Assembly: GCA_016714165.1 (NCBI GenBank)
Contig: JADJNU010000001.1
Coordinates: 2,108,001-2,172,000 of the forward strand
Source of the DNA: Bdellovibrionales bacterium
GTDB taxonomy: Bacteria > Bdellovibrionota > Bdellovibrionia > Bdellovibrionales > UBA1609
DNA: 64,000 nucleotides
Reading direction: 5' to 3'
A program made the translations under genes and the position numbers. Under the pieces are notes generated by a model. It was not told the origin of the DNA. It searched no databases and worked only from the letters and a program-made list of their open reading frames with translations. How positions within the stretch are numbered: the first letter of the stretch is position 1; every line of letters starts with the position of its first letter. This document shows positions 19,215 to 28,842 of the stretch, in pieces.

Positions 19215-19592
19215 ATGAAACTAAAACTAGTCATAGTTGATGACGCTCCGTTCATTAGAGAAATAATAAGAAATATCTTTTTGAAGACAGACATAAATGT
19301 CGTGGGAGAGGCCAGCAACGGTGCTGAAGCCTTTGATATCGTGTCTTCCTCAAACCCCGATGTCGTCCTAATGGATATCGTTATGCCCATAATGAGTGGT
19401 ATAGATGCCACGCGAAAAATTCTCAACCAATTTCCTCAAATCAAAGTAATTGCCTGTACAACCATCGATCAGGAAGAGATGATTCTGAAGGCGCTGGATG
19501 CCGGATGTTGCAACTTTGTCTCAAAGCCCTTTGCGGCTCAAACCTTGATAAATTCTGTCTATGAGGCCTACGACAAAAAGGAGAAATCATGA
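19215..19592 (+). CDS. CheY-like single-domain response regulator
   Basis: 125 residues, one receiver domain. Acid pocket D9-D10, phospho-acceptor D54 in VVLMDIVMP, Thr82/83 switch and Lys104 in SKPF are all present. With no output domain it should act by protein contact, for example on a flagellar motor, chemotaxis or gliding/pilus machinery. The downstream gene overlaps by ATGA and is probably co-translated. Confidence 0.92.
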   Translation: MKLKLVIVDDAPFIREIIRNIFLKTDINVVGEASNGAEAFDIVSSSNPDVVLMDIVMPIMSGIDATRKILNQFPQIKVIACTTIDQEEMILKALDAGCCNFVSKPFAAQTLINSVYEAYDKKEKS

Positions 19593-19978
19593 AACAATTT
19601 ATTTTCTTTTTCAAAACGATCCTTTTTACTTTTTTACTGGCCATCCTTCTTCAGACCCTCGTAGACAATCGGCCTCTCGAAGCCCACCTGATGCAATGGG
19701 TAGCCACAAGCCCCATTCTTGAGCCCATAAAATCCGTTTCCAATTCGGCCGTGAGTACTTTTCGGCGTGGATGGCAAGAGGTGAATTCAAGAATACAAGC
19801 GAGGCTTAACAACACGGGGGCGAAGGAAAAAAACCGCCTGCAACTCGAATTAAAACGAAGCAAAGAATTTTTACAGGAACAGGGAACTCACGCCAAAAAT
19901 AAATTGGAGGAGTCATGGCAAAGTCTCTCCACAGATACAAGTCCGAGCGAAAAATCAAAAAATCCCAATTCTAAGTAA
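19589..19978 (+). CDS. Small membrane-anchored protein with charged helical tail
   Basis: 129 residues; ATG overlaps the TGA of the response regulator. One hydrophobic N-terminal segment (about 5-25) is followed by a predicted amphipathic/coiled-coil tail rich in Lys, Glu and Gln (about 55-110) and a polar end. Unknown family. Co-translation with a receiver domain suggests a membrane partner or target, which is inference only. Confidence 0.55.
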   Translation: MKQFIFFFKTILFTFLLAILLQTLVDNRPLEAHLMQWVATSPILEPIKSVSNSAVSTFRRGWQEVNSRIQARLNNTGAKEKNRLQLELKRSKEFLQEQGTHAKNKLEESWQSLSTDTSPSEKSKNPNSK

Positions 19979-20030
19979 AATTTTCTCCTGCTCTACAGAG
20001 GTCAAGATGCGGAGCATGGAATCCATTTTT

Positions 20031-20288
20031 TCACTGAGCGGGCTTAGATTTATACTTGGCTGGAACACGGCGGTCTTCCACCTGTATGTCTGAACCCTGG
20101 CCTCCATTCAGCCACTTACCTACCACCACTTTTTCGTTCTGGGGCTCTCGACTACCTTCCCCATATACGTTTGCGTTCCGACAATTTGCTTCCTTCAACT
20201 CACCTATCTGAGGTTGATTGGCCTTTCCATGAGCCAGAAAACTCATAAATAGGGACGAACTTAATACTATCAATCGCAGGTTCTTCAT
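20031..20288 (-). CDS. Small secreted protein, unknown
   Basis: 85 residues; signal peptide (about 1-23, cleaving near AHGKA-NQ), mature part polar with a single Cys (NCRNANVYGEG). ATG 20288 has an AGAGGAG Shine-Dalgarno. It lies downstream of the hit-like gene on the same strand after a 248-bp gap that contains no convincing gene and an AT-rich, promoter-like stretch, so it may have its own promoter. Confidence 0.55.
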   Translation of the reverse strand: MKNLRLIVLSSSLFMSFLAHGKANQPQIGELKEANCRNANVYGEGSREPQNEKVVVGKWLNGGQGSDIQVEDRRVPAKYKSKPAQ

Positions 20289-20536
20289 ATAGCTACTCCT
20301 CTTGAGAGCTCACCGACTTGGTCTCTCTCTCTAGAAATGAGGAAGAGCGAATACGGTGCCATCTGAGACCGTTTTATGATTTGATAATATCTAATATTTT
20401 CAATATGTTAGAGAATTTCATTTGGGCCACCTTGGCAATGCCCTCAAATCAGCGGCCATAGACCGGAAATTCGTCACTGGAGTGTCTCGTAATTGGACAG
20501 TTCGAAGCGGTGTGCCTTCAAAAGAACCGTCCCTCT

Positions 20537-20860
20537 CTACTCGGTGGCAGGAGTGTCTCCTTTTCCAGGAAGCTTGGTTCCTGAATCTCCTCGCGGGTCC
20601 AGAATGCGCGAAACTCTTTGCTCAATTTTTCCTGGATTTTCACGTTCGCCAGGAAAGTGCCTCTTGGCACACCCCCCAGGACACTCCGATGAGGTGGCGG
20701 CTCCATCATCCGGCGTCCCGCCAAACTGAGGCTCCTCTTGATACTCCACAGGCTCTTCGGCATGAGCAATTGCTGCCAGATTGTGCGAATAGAGAACCGC
20801 AGAAAGAACCAGAAGCCGAACCAGTACACATCTCGCTTTACCAAAATCACCCAAAACCAT
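20537..20860 (-). CDS. Small secreted protein in the position of Bdellovibrio hit (Bd0108-like)
   Basis: 107 residues from ATG 20860, preceded by an AGAGGGGG stretch; a longer frame to 21001 would run back into the upstream gene. Signal peptide of about 34 residues ending AIAHA-EE, then a short acidic, Gly/Pro-rich mature peptide with a Cys pair (ECPGGC, residues 59-64). From memory, the B. bacteriovorus hit locus pairs a small exported protein of about 100 residues (Bd0108) with a larger surface protein (Bd0109) at the end of a Flp pilus cluster; Bd0108 mutations permit host-independent growth. Size, export signal and position fit, but I cannot align the sequences here. The YD-repeat gene is only 22 bp upstream, so the two are co-transcribed. 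Confidence 0.6.
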   Translation of the reverse strand: MVLGDFGKARCVLVRLLVLSAVLYSHNLAAIAHAEEPVEYQEEPQFGGTPDDGAATSSECPGGCAKRHFPGERENPGKIEQRVSRILDPRGDSGTKLPGKGDTPATE

Positions 20861-20882
20861 AAAAACCTGCCCCCTCTTAGAG

Positions 20883-22583
20883 CTAGAGATTCGCTTCTGC
20901 CGTGGCTGGAGCAATAAGTTCCAAAAAAGTATTAAATATGTTTCCAACCTGGACGGCCACGGTGAGGCCATCTGCACTTTGAACCTTATCCACCTCTCCA
21001 CTTGGCTTGTAACTCACTTTGATTGTTCCAAGACCCGGTCTTTCCACAGATGACGGCAAGCCAAATCTCTCCTCATATCCAATTTTGACCAGCTTTTTTG
21101 ATTGATCTTCAACAACCGCCATTCTGCCTCGAACATCGTACTGTATTTTAGCCAATTGACCTTCTGAATTCTTCGCAAAAATGAGATTGCACTTCGGACT
21201 GTCATATTTAAATGAAGTCTTTGTCTCTTTGGCCAGCTTCCGTTTGACACTTGATACCTTTCTTTTCCCGCCAGCCGAGACCGGATCCTCTGACATAAAA
21301 TATTTCACATCAACTTCAGATACTTTCTGACATTTTGGTTCGTACTTAAATGCTAAACTCCTCAGTGCCTCATCCTTGGTTTTCACCATACCGTTGTCGT
21401 AGTAGGTGTAGGACACTTTGACCATATTTTTAATTATGGAAATAGGCTTACCAAACACTTCATGGTAGACAACATCGGAGATAGCGCCGTTGTTATCAGT
21501 TCGAACCCGATACAGATACTTTCCGAGGCCATCCTTTCTTTTTTCGTGAAAAAATTCATAGGAACTCTTATTTGCAACCTTCTCACCGCATTTCTTCTCA
21601 ACTGTCGACCAATAATGATCTTTAGGGTTTTCCTTGTCGACATCGTATTTATAGCTCTCCACGCAGCCTCGACGATTTCTGAATTTTGTCACCCAGTCTT
21701 TGTCATTATTGTAGGAAATCTCCTTAAATGTTCCATCCGGATAGTCAATTTTGGTGAGATTGTGAACACCATCGTATTTGTACTTGAATGTATTTTTCCA
21801 GGCATTGGTCACCTCGCGCAGGTCCTCACCATCAAACTTATATTTAACGGCCATCCCATTCGGACCCGAAATTTCGGAAAGACGCTTTGCAGAGCCATAA
21901 TTAAATGAAAGTTTACGACCATTGTTATCAACGACGCTGATCAGAGAATCTCCCTTCCAGGAGAGCTTCAAATGATTTCCGTTTCGATCATACATAGAAT
22001 AAAGGAGCCCTTCACTGTCAAAAAGTTGAAAGGTTCCATCTTCGAGTGATCTCTTATACTTCCCATCCACAAACACCAGATTCTCGGCCTCACGGCCATT
22101 TGCGTAGTAAGTTCGACCAGAAACGATATCGCCCTTCAGCTTCAACTGTCTGGTGAATTCATCACGAAGACTAGAACTCTCCATCAGCTCCTTTTCTAAA
22201 TCCTTAAAATATTGTGGTTTAAGATCTGCATTTCGCTTTTTGACTTCGGCCATGATCGAGCCAATTGTGTTGTTTACCTTTTCAGATTTGTAATCCTTTG
22301 GCATAAAAGATACTTCAAGCCCGCCTCCACATTCGGTGATTCGTATATTCCCTTCTGCCGTCACCTCAAGTTTAGTTTCAAAATCAGAGCACCAACCAAA
22401 ACCGAACAAGCCATTAAAGAGTGAGCGACTATTGTAAGTGCGCTGAACCCGAAGATCATACCCAGATCCTGGGACCGTCAAATCTGTCCATGTATTGGCG
22501 TAATTCGCATTTTTCATGTCCACAACAGCAGATGCCTCACGAACAAAAAAAATAGCCATTATCACAAGAATAAAGTTCCTCAT
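20883..22583 (-). CDS. Secreted YD/RHS-repeat protein of the pilus locus (Bd0109-like position)
   Basis: 566 residues from ATG 22583 with signal peptide (about 1-20, REASA-VV). The protein begins with the RHS-type DUF6531-like segment (DLTVPGSGYDLRVQRTYNSRS, split here as TVPGSGYDL and RTYNSR) and contains spaced YD-like repeats (YDRNGNHL, YKFDGEDLREV, YKYDGVHNLTKI, YDVRGRMA). There is no C-terminal toxin and the length is far below full Rhs proteins. It ends TAG, one codon before TAA. It sits at the 3' end of the Flp pilus operon, before the small secreted gene. By position it corresponds to the second protein of the hit locus. Confidence 0.7.
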   Translation of the reverse strand: MRNFILVIMAIFFVREASAVVDMKNANYANTWTDLTVPGSGYDLRVQRTYNSRSLFNGLFGFGWCSDFETKLEVTAEGNIRITECGGGLEVSFMPKDYKSEKVNNTIGSIMAEVKKRNADLKPQYFKDLEKELMESSSLRDEFTRQLKLKGDIVSGRTYYANGREAENLVFVDGKYKRSLEDGTFQLFDSEGLLYSMYDRNGNHLKLSWKGDSLISVVDNNGRKLSFNYGSAKRLSEISGPNGMAVKYKFDGEDLREVTNAWKNTFKYKYDGVHNLTKIDYPDGTFKEISYNNDKDWVTKFRNRRGCVESYKYDVDKENPKDHYWSTVEKKCGEKVANKSSYEFFHEKRKDGLGKYLYRVRTDNNGAISDVVYHEVFGKPISIIKNMVKVSYTYYDNGMVKTKDEALRSLAFKYEPKCQKVSEVDVKYFMSEDPVSAGGKRKVSSVKRKLAKETKTSFKYDSPKCNLIFAKNSEGQLAKIQYDVRGRMAVVEDQSKKLVKIGYEERFGLPSSVERPGLGTIKVSYKPSGEVDKVQSADGLTVAVQVGNIFNTFLELIAPATAEANL

Positions 22584-22608
22584 TCTCGAGTCACCCGTTT
22601 CTCCCTTT

Positions 22609-23487
22609 TTACACCCTGATTGTAACAATTTTTTTCATCATCACTCCACCGATTACTTGCAGACCGAGCATGATAGCTAGTGCAATCCAGCCCAAAGGCG
22701 TGGAAAAAAGTGGTTTGACATAGTTGGGATCAATAACGAGAAAAATGATCAGCAAGACAAACGGGACCAAGGTAATAATAACCGCTTGCATAAGACCTTG
22801 AGCCGTCATCGCTTGTATCTTCTTTTCTACCTTTTGTCGCTCTCGAATAGTCATCACAATTGTGGAGAAAGTTTCGGAGAGATTTCCTCCGGTTTCTTTG
22901 AGAATATTTACTGCTGTCACAAACATCTGCACATCTTGTCGAGGAACTCGGTCACCCATCTCATTCAAGGCCTCCTCAACAGACATGCCAAGACGAATTT
23001 TATTTAAAACAAGAGTGTACTCCTGGGCGATGGGTCCTGACATATTCATCACAACGCGTTCCATTGATTGCGTTATGCTCAGTCCACTCTTTATTCCATT
23101 GGACATAATCGTCAATCCATCAACCATTTGATCCGTAAAGCGAGTGCAACGCCTCTCCCAGAGAGATCGCATTAAATTTTTTGGAATGGACCAACCAATA
23201 AGAGTCACAATAAATCCGAAAATAATGCCAATAATCAAATTAGGCCAAAAAATCAAGAAAACCAGAGCTCCCATTCCAAAACTCAACAGAAACATCAATA
23301 AAGTCACCCTCGTGCGATTCGTCTCTACAAACATCATATCTAGCAAACGGAGAACCTCTTCTCTGTTTCCTAAACTTCGTTCATGGAGCTTGTGGAGAAG
23401 TTTATCGGACATGAGATAAGACAAAATAAATATTGAGATTCCAAACAACAAAATGACAATAAAGTCGTTTCCAAAGATGACACTCAT
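22609..23487 (-). CDS. tadB: Tad pilus inner-membrane platform protein TadB
   Basis: 292 residues with a T2SF (GspF-like) domain: N-terminal helix, two helices (about 60-105), the cytoplasmic DQMVDGLTIMSNGIKSGLSITQSME segment (shown in part as GIKSGLSITQ), ETGGNLSETF, and two C-terminal helices. ATG 23487 overlaps the TGA of the upstream ATPase gene. It assembles Flp pilin with the TadA motor. Only one such gene is in this operon; a TadC partner is absent here but a divergent TadB/TadC pair lies at 49448-50628. Confidence 0.85.
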   Translation of the reverse strand: MSVIFGNDFIVILLFGISIFILSYLMSDKLLHKLHERSLGNREEVLRLLDMMFVETNRTRVTLLMFLLSFGMGALVFLIFWPNLIIGIIFGFIVTLIGWSIPKNLMRSLWERRCTRFTDQMVDGLTIMSNGIKSGLSITQSMERVVMNMSGPIAQEYTLVLNKIRLGMSVEEALNEMGDRVPRQDVQMFVTAVNILKETGGNLSETFSTIVMTIRERQKVEKKIQAMTAQGLMQAVIITLVPFVLLIIFLVIDPNYVKPLFSTPLGWIALAIMLGLQVIGGVMMKKIVTIRV

Positions 23488-25772
23488 GTTTCCTCTCCTC
23501 CCACTTTTTTTATAGGATTCGACCTCGTCATTCGCGAATTGAGTTGGGGAGACACCCGCGGCCGAGGACCTCCCTGTGAATTCGCAGCCTGACCAGCATT
23601 TGTTGGAGTATCTGTGGTGTTCGTGGTAAATAAATTCCGTGGTATCGTCACTCCCCGCGCTTCAAATTTCTCAATGAATGTGGGAATGAGTCCCATGGCC
23701 TGAAACGTCCCTATAATTTTTCTATTTTTATCGAAGCCCTCCTCCTTGAAACGGAAAATTTCTTGAAGAGTAACCACTTCACCCTGCATTCCGACGACTT
23801 CTGTAATACTTGCCAGTTTCCTGCTGCCATCACTCATTCTTGATATCTGCACGATAAGATCGACCGCTCCAGCAATTTGTTCCCGAATTGCTCTTACGGG
23901 AAGATCCATTCCAGCCATCAGGCAAAGAGTCTCCAGTCGGGATACAGCCTCCCTCGGATTGTTGGCGTGAACCGTCGTCATGGATCCATCATGGCCTGTG
24001 TTCATCGCCGCCAACATATCCAAGGCGGCTCCATCTCGACACTCTCCTACAATGATCCGATCTGGTCTCATTCTTAAAGAGTTCCGAACCAGATCTCGGA
24101 TCGAAATCTCTCCTGAGCCCTCCATGTTGGCAGGCCGAGTTTCTAATCTTACAACATGCTCCTGTTTTAACTGCAATTCAGCAGCATCTTCAACTGTGAT
24201 AATTCTCTCATTGGCCGGAATAAATCCCGACATCACATTGAGTAAAGTCGTTTTGCCGGACCCAGTACCTCCAGAAATAATTATATTGAGACCCTCTTCC
24301 ACACAAATTCTGATGAAGTCCACCATAGACTGAGTCATCGATTTAAATCGATGAACATAGTCATCGGGAACAATGCGATCTTGAGGAAATTTTCGAATAG
24401 TAACTGCTGGACCGTCGATCGACAGTGGCTCAATCACCGCATTGACACGACTTCCATCTGCCAAGCGAGCGTCACAGTAGGGAGTTTTCTCGTCAATCCT
24501 TCGTCCCAATGGAGTCACTATTCTCTCAATCACATTTCGCAGCTGGAGGTTTGACGTAAAGGTCACGGTGCTCAATGTGAGTTTTCCGTTTTTCTCGATA
24601 TAAATTTTATTGGATCCGTTAACCATTATCTCGGTGACAGTTGGGTCGGCAAGTAAGTCTTCTAATGGCCCCAAGCCAAGTGACTCATCAAGAACCTCTT
24701 TAATCACCCGGCTACGCTGATCGCGTGGCATTCCCTGGCCAAGCTTATCGGCCAACTGAGTAATCACTCGTTGCGTTTTTGAGTGAAGTTCTTTTTCCTT
24801 TGCTGTATCGCCCTTTGAGCTTGTCAAATCCTTTTTGAGATCCATCTCCTTGATTAGCTCACTGTGAATCTGTAGCTTCATTTGCGTAAGGAAATCCAAC
24901 TCTCGATGAGGTTTCTCCATTGGAGAGGATGATTGTCCAGCCCTCAGTTGAGGGGCGGTACCGGAGGAGAGAGTCGTCGATAGGGCTTTCAAATTTTGCG
25001 GGCGAGACAAACCTTTCAGCTTTTGAATGATACCACCAGTGAGAACTCTTACGATGTCGTGATAGGCTGAGGTAATTGGAATATTCTGAGCAGTCAAAAC
25101 AAACGGGGTTGAGCGCTGAAGAGCCGTGTAAGCTGTCTGATCGTCCTGAGGTATAGACCCAATGACTGGTCGCCTTAACCCCTGACTAATCACTCTCTGA
25201 TCAATACTGGTACGCGAGACCATATTCAAGACTATCTGAAATAAATCCCCTGGCACAGTTGCTGCCATAAGGTCATTCATCACTCTACGAGTTTGATTGA
25301 CTGCTAAGACTTCTGCTGTTGTTACGACGATGACAGAGCTCGAATCCTCAATCATACCCAGTTGGAGAGGCGTTATATCTGATCCTAGATCCACCACGAT
25401 GAATTTATAATTTTGACTGAGAACAAATAGTTGCTTCCTAAATAGCTCGGGTGAGGCATCCAGGACCTGATCAGGAGTTTGCACCGCGCCTAAGAAATGA
25501 AGTCCAGATGCGTGCTGGGCAACGATTGTTCCAATGTTTTGGGCGTTAATAGAAACCTTCAAGTTGGCCAGATCTCCGGCGGTCTTCTGCGGACGCAGCC
25601 CGGTGATCACGTTCTGATCACCGCAACTTCTTGCATCTAAATCAATGAGAAGCGTTTTCGCTCTCATTTCAAGCATCAAAGTACAAGCCAGATTGGCCGC
25701 AAAAACGCTCTTCCCGACACCACCCTTGCCGCCCATGACGCAAATCAAATGGCAATTTTCATGAATAGCCAA
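23484..25772 (-). CDS. TadZ(CpaE)-TadA(CpaF) fusion ATPase of the Flp pilus
   Basis: 762 residues. Residues 1-260 are a MinD/ParA-type TadZ/CpaE domain with deviant Walker A GGKGGVGKS (14-22) and DLDARSCGD. Residues about 330-720 are a TadA/CpaF secretion ATPase: EIMVNGSNKIYIEKNG, the Walker A GGTGSGKTT near residue 500, Asp box, RMRPDRIIVGE Walker B region and the His box TTVHANNPREA. The linker is Ser/Gln-rich. In most Tad systems these are two proteins, so the fusion ties polar localisation (TadZ) to the motor (TadA). Start TTG 25772 has a GAGGGAG Shine-Dalgarno and no better ATG. Confidence 0.9.
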   Translation of the reverse strand: MAIHENCHLICVMGGKGGVGKSVFAANLACTLMLEMRAKTLLIDLDARSCGDQNVITGLRPQKTAGDLANLKVSINAQNIGTIVAQHASGLHFLGAVQTPDQVLDASPELFRKQLFVLSQNYKFIVVDLGSDITPLQLGMIEDSSSVIVVTTAEVLAVNQTRRVMNDLMAATVPGDLFQIVLNMVSRTSIDQRVISQGLRRPVIGSIPQDDQTAYTALQRSTPFVLTAQNIPITSAYHDIVRVLTGGIIQKLKGLSRPQNLKALSTTLSSGTAPQLRAGQSSSPMEKPHRELDFLTQMKLQIHSELIKEMDLKKDLTSSKGDTAKEKELHSKTQRVITQLADKLGQGMPRDQRSRVIKEVLDESLGLGPLEDLLADPTVTEIMVNGSNKIYIEKNGKLTLSTVTFTSNLQLRNVIERIVTPLGRRIDEKTPYCDARLADGSRVNAVIEPLSIDGPAVTIRKFPQDRIVPDDYVHRFKSMTQSMVDFIRICVEEGLNIIISGGTGSGKTTLLNVMSGFIPANERIITVEDAAELQLKQEHVVRLETRPANMEGSGEISIRDLVRNSLRMRPDRIIVGECRDGAALDMLAAMNTGHDGSMTTVHANNPREAVSRLETLCLMAGMDLPVRAIREQIAGAVDLIVQISRMSDGSRKLASITEVVGMQGEVVTLQEIFRFKEEGFDKNRKIIGTFQAMGLIPTFIEKFEARGVTIPRNLFTTNTTDTPTNAGQAANSQGGPRPRVSPQLNSRMTRSNPIKKVGGEET

Positions 25773-25855
25773 TTTAAGCTCCCTCTATCGTCCTATCGGA
25801 AAAAAGGGAGAAAGTCTGAGGCTTGATCACCCCGACTCGACCTATTGATCAACTA

Positions 25856-27397
25856 TCAATTATTCAATCGAAATTTGCGCTTAATTTTTTCAGACCCGGC
25901 ACTGGCCGAACTTTTGATAATCGGAGTCACAAACATCACAAATTGGCTCTGATTTCGTCGAAAATCCTTTGATGCATAGAGCGATATAATTGGATTTCGG
26001 CTGGCATTGGCCGGGAGTTTATTGTAATTCGTGCCACTGTCATTGGTGATCAGACCTCCCACGGCTGCACTTTGACCACTGCGCACGACAATGACAGTTT
26101 GGACCTCTCGAGCGGATGTCAATGGTCCTTGATCCGTGTAAGAAACCAAGCTCTTCACAGAAAAATTTAATTGCAATTGCACACTATCAGATCGTGCACC
26201 CAAAATGGCCGGGGTAATGTTTGATCGAATGCCAGTCTCCTCAAAGTTAGTAGATGGCTGGCCCTGCGCATTAACTATTTGATAGGGAATGCGCGAAATA
26301 GAATTGATGATTCCAGGATTTCCGTCTTGAACAATCAAACTGGAACTCTGCAAAACGCGCGCGTGTCCATGTTCCTTTGCCCAATTGAGCTTTGGCAAAA
26401 GATTTGAGATCGTACCCGTGATCGTCGTCACCACGCCACCGGTCGAGTTCCCCCCTGTTGTGAATTTCATCGACGATCCATCTCCAATGTCTGGAGTCCA
26501 TTGAAAACGAAAACTCTTCGTGTAATCCTTTTGCAATTCGACATAATGGACAACTAGTTGAACAATTTTCTTTGGTTCCTCGGCAGGCGCTGGCTTTAGC
26601 TTGATCAAGTTAATCACCACATCAACCTTGCGAGGAAGGATCTTTTTGTCTGCCTCTGCCGTATCAACCACAACATCAGGCACATAAGTTTTCGAGATAA
26701 TTTCTGCCCGATCCTTCTCCAGCTTATCGTTGGCAAAACCCTCCAAAATAAATTTGCCATTGACCGCACGAACGGAAATTTCCGGATTATTTATGTCCCT
26801 TTCAATTAATTCGGCAATCTTGCGTTGGGCGACTGGACTTAAAACCACGAGAGTGTCGGCAGATCCACCGTACTGCTTTACGACCGCGTGAATTCTCGCC
26901 ATGTCTCGAGGCAGTAAGATCTGGCCGTCCACGATCACCTTTGAGTTCAAGATCTTGATCGTAATCCCCTCAATGTCACCTAAAAGGTCGCCTATTTCGC
27001 GCGCGACCTTGCGAAGATCAGTCTTTTTAATGTCGAGATGAAATTCATAAAGAACTACTCCTGTGGCGGGATCCTGAACGATCAAAGTCGCAACTCCTAT
27101 TTGCTTGGGATAAAATCGGAGTGTCTTTGTCTCTGGATTGTACTGAACCTGAGTCTTTCCACGAAAGGTTCCTGATTGACTGATACTAGCTGGAGCATTG
27201 GGAATGATCTCATCGTGGTAGACCCCAACTGACAGCGCAAGATCCTTTACCGGATAGCCAGCCTTATCATCGCCGCAAACCTCTGCCGAATAATTGGCTA
27301 GGCACACCAGTATAATCAGTCTCGCAAAGGCAAAAGAATTTCTCCTTTTCCTCAGCTCTGAGATCTTGAACACGTTGGCTACCTTGCTCAAATTCAT
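25856..27397 (-). CDS. cpaC: Tad pilus secretin, RcpA/CpaC family
   Basis: 513 residues with an N-terminal hydrophobic/signal segment (about 24-41). Then a pilus/BON-like N domain (about 50-240, with KVIVDGQI and GKFILEGFA repeats) and the secretin domain (about 285-490) ending IVVRSGQSAAVGGLI and VMFVTPII. It forms the outer-membrane pore for Flp pilus exit. It starts 3 bp after the CpaB stop, with a GGAAGG upstream. Confidence 0.92.
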   Translation of the reverse strand: MNLSKVANVFKISELRKRRNSFAFARLIILVCLANYSAEVCGDDKAGYPVKDLALSVGVYHDEIIPNAPASISQSGTFRGKTQVQYNPETKTLRFYPKQIGVATLIVQDPATGVVLYEFHLDIKKTDLRKVAREIGDLLGDIEGITIKILNSKVIVDGQILLPRDMARIHAVVKQYGGSADTLVVLSPVAQRKIAELIERDINNPEISVRAVNGKFILEGFANDKLEKDRAEIISKTYVPDVVVDTAEADKKILPRKVDVVINLIKLKPAPAEEPKKIVQLVVHYVELQKDYTKSFRFQWTPDIGDGSSMKFTTGGNSTGGVVTTITGTISNLLPKLNWAKEHGHARVLQSSSLIVQDGNPGIINSISRIPYQIVNAQGQPSTNFEETGIRSNITPAILGARSDSVQLQLNFSVKSLVSYTDQGPLTSAREVQTVIVVRSGQSAAVGGLITNDSGTNYNKLPANASRNPIISLYASKDFRRNQSQFVMFVTPIIKSSASAGSEKIKRKFRLNN

Positions 27398-27400
27398 TCG

Positions 27401-28291
27401 TTATAAATCCTTCCAAGGGCCCTTAGCCTTCTTCTTTGCGGCAGAGGCAGGGGGAAGTGATGGCGGAGGTGGTGGTAAAGCCGCAGTAGGCGACCTCAGC
27501 TGCTCCGCAAGCATTGGGCTGGTCACTCTTCCTAAAACTGATTCTACCGTGGAAGATGGAAGTCTCCGAGGAGTTCGATCGCTTGGATGCCTCAATGTCA
27601 AAAACAATGAGCCCGGAGAAGTGGACAAAATATAGATCAGATCCTGCGCCTCCTGGGGAGATACCTCAACGGTAATATTGGTAAAAGTCGTATCACCTCG
27701 AATGTTCTTGATGAAGTCTTCTCTCCCCTGCTTCTCATACAGGCGTGGCAATTCATTAAATATTTTTAGACCAGTCGCCAAAATAATTACATCTTGCATA
27801 ATTGTTTTCACTTCGCGCCTTTGTGCAGGACCCTTACCGACATCAAGTGCGGCAATAATGTCGATGCGGTCACCGGGCTTTACAAGCTTTCCAACTCCTC
27901 GCATTTCGTCAACGGGCAGGGTTACCGCTCGTTTACTGGGGGCTACCTGCAAAGATAGTCCCGTCACTGGACCTGGTTCCATGATTTTGCTTTCCAAAAT
28001 TTGCTCGTCTTTTTTGATCGGAGCTAGGGCGACCTTTCCGACAGCGAGCTCAGGATTCGAAAGCGCCGTAGGCTCTATGAAATCAACGGGCTTTTCAACG
28101 ACCTGAAGCATGGTTTCATCGATCGTATTCATTTCCATGATGTCCTGGTTAGCCACTACGACTCTCTGCTTGGCTCCAAACTTCTTTGTTAGTTCAGCAC
28201 TTTTCTCCTGAGTGTAGCTGTAGAGTAAAAATACAGAAAACAGGGCCGCCCCCACGCTGATCCAAAGTGTTCTTGTTTCATTTTGATTCAT
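27401..28291 (-). CDS. cpaB: Tad pilus assembly protein CpaB/RcpC
   Basis: 296 residues: one N-terminal membrane segment (about 9-24), a SAF domain (VVVANQDIMEMNTI, VGKVALAPIKKDEQIL, about 44-110) and the RcpC domain (AVTLPVDEMRGVGKLVKPGDRIDI, shown in part as VKPGDRIDI). The C-terminus is Pro/Ala-rich (about 265-285). It works with the secretin in the periplasm. Confidence 0.9.
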   Translation of the reverse strand: MNQNETRTLWISVGAALFSVFLLYSYTQEKSAELTKKFGAKQRVVVANQDIMEMNTIDETMLQVVEKPVDFIEPTALSNPELAVGKVALAPIKKDEQILESKIMEPGPVTGLSLQVAPSKRAVTLPVDEMRGVGKLVKPGDRIDIIAALDVGKGPAQRREVKTIMQDVIILATGLKIFNELPRLYEKQGREDFIKNIRGDTTFTNITVEVSPQEAQDLIYILSTSPGSLFLTLRHPSDRTPRRLPSSTVESVLGRVTSPMLAEQLRSPTAALPPPPPSLPPASAAKKKAKGPWKDL

Positions 28292-28309
28292 TTAAAAATG
28301 CTCCTTCCA

Positions 28310-28840
28310 TCAGTTGTCCCCACAGGCTGCAGATAAACAGATTCCATAACCAACCATGATCCAAATAGGACTCACCTCAACTGTCTCGTTTCGCAATCCA
28401 ATTCCATTGAATACATTTTGATTGTGGACATTAAATTCGCGACCGGTCTGCGCCACATTTCGTCCCACCGCAAGTGGTCGCTCAGATGCGAAAAACTCTG
28501 ATTGCGGACTTGGAATTTCAGTTAATACTGCGTGAAAACGAATGCCAAACAATTGTGTCTGCAGTGGATCTGACAACCCACTTAAATTTTCTCTAAATAA
28601 CGTGAGATTAGTTCGGTTTCTGAATGTTTCAAAAGCGTAAGTGCGCGCGGCAATGGATTGCAAAATACCTGTATGAACGGCACCAAACAGTCCCATTCCG
28701 TAACTCATCAAAACAGAAAAGATAACCAAAAGCGGGAGAGATTCAAGAGTCGCCATACCTCTCTGCTTGCTATGGCGGGTTCGCGACCTTGGAGACCAAT
28801 CGAAATCCCTCCTCTGAAGACCATTCCTATTAATCTCCAT
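28310..28840 (-). CDS. TadE-like pseudopilin
   Basis: 176 residues from ATG 28840 (a GTG at 28849 is possible). A long basic leader is followed by KQRG-MATLE and a hydrophobic helix: a type IVb prepilin cleavage site with Glu at +5. The remainder is a globular domain ending with a Cys pair region. The gene overlaps the preceding pseudopilin gene by one to a few bases. TadE-type pseudopilins are cleaved by the TadV/CpaA peptidase and are needed for pilus initiation. Confidence 0.7.
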   Translation of the reverse strand: MEINRNGLQRRDFDWSPRSRTRHSKQRGMATLESLPLLVIFSVLMSYGMGLFGAVHTGILQSIAARTYAFETFRNRTNLTLFRENLSGLSDPLQTQLFGIRFHAVLTEIPSPQSEFFASERPLAVGRNVAQTGREFNVHNQNVFNGIGLRNETVEVSPIWIMVGYGICLSAACGDN

Positions 28841-28842
28841 AT

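Noticed and set aside
20883..22583. Polymorphic toxin of the Rhs type
   Set aside because: There is no variable C-terminal toxin domain, no DPxGL-type cleavage motif and no immunity gene; the next gene encodes a small exported protein.
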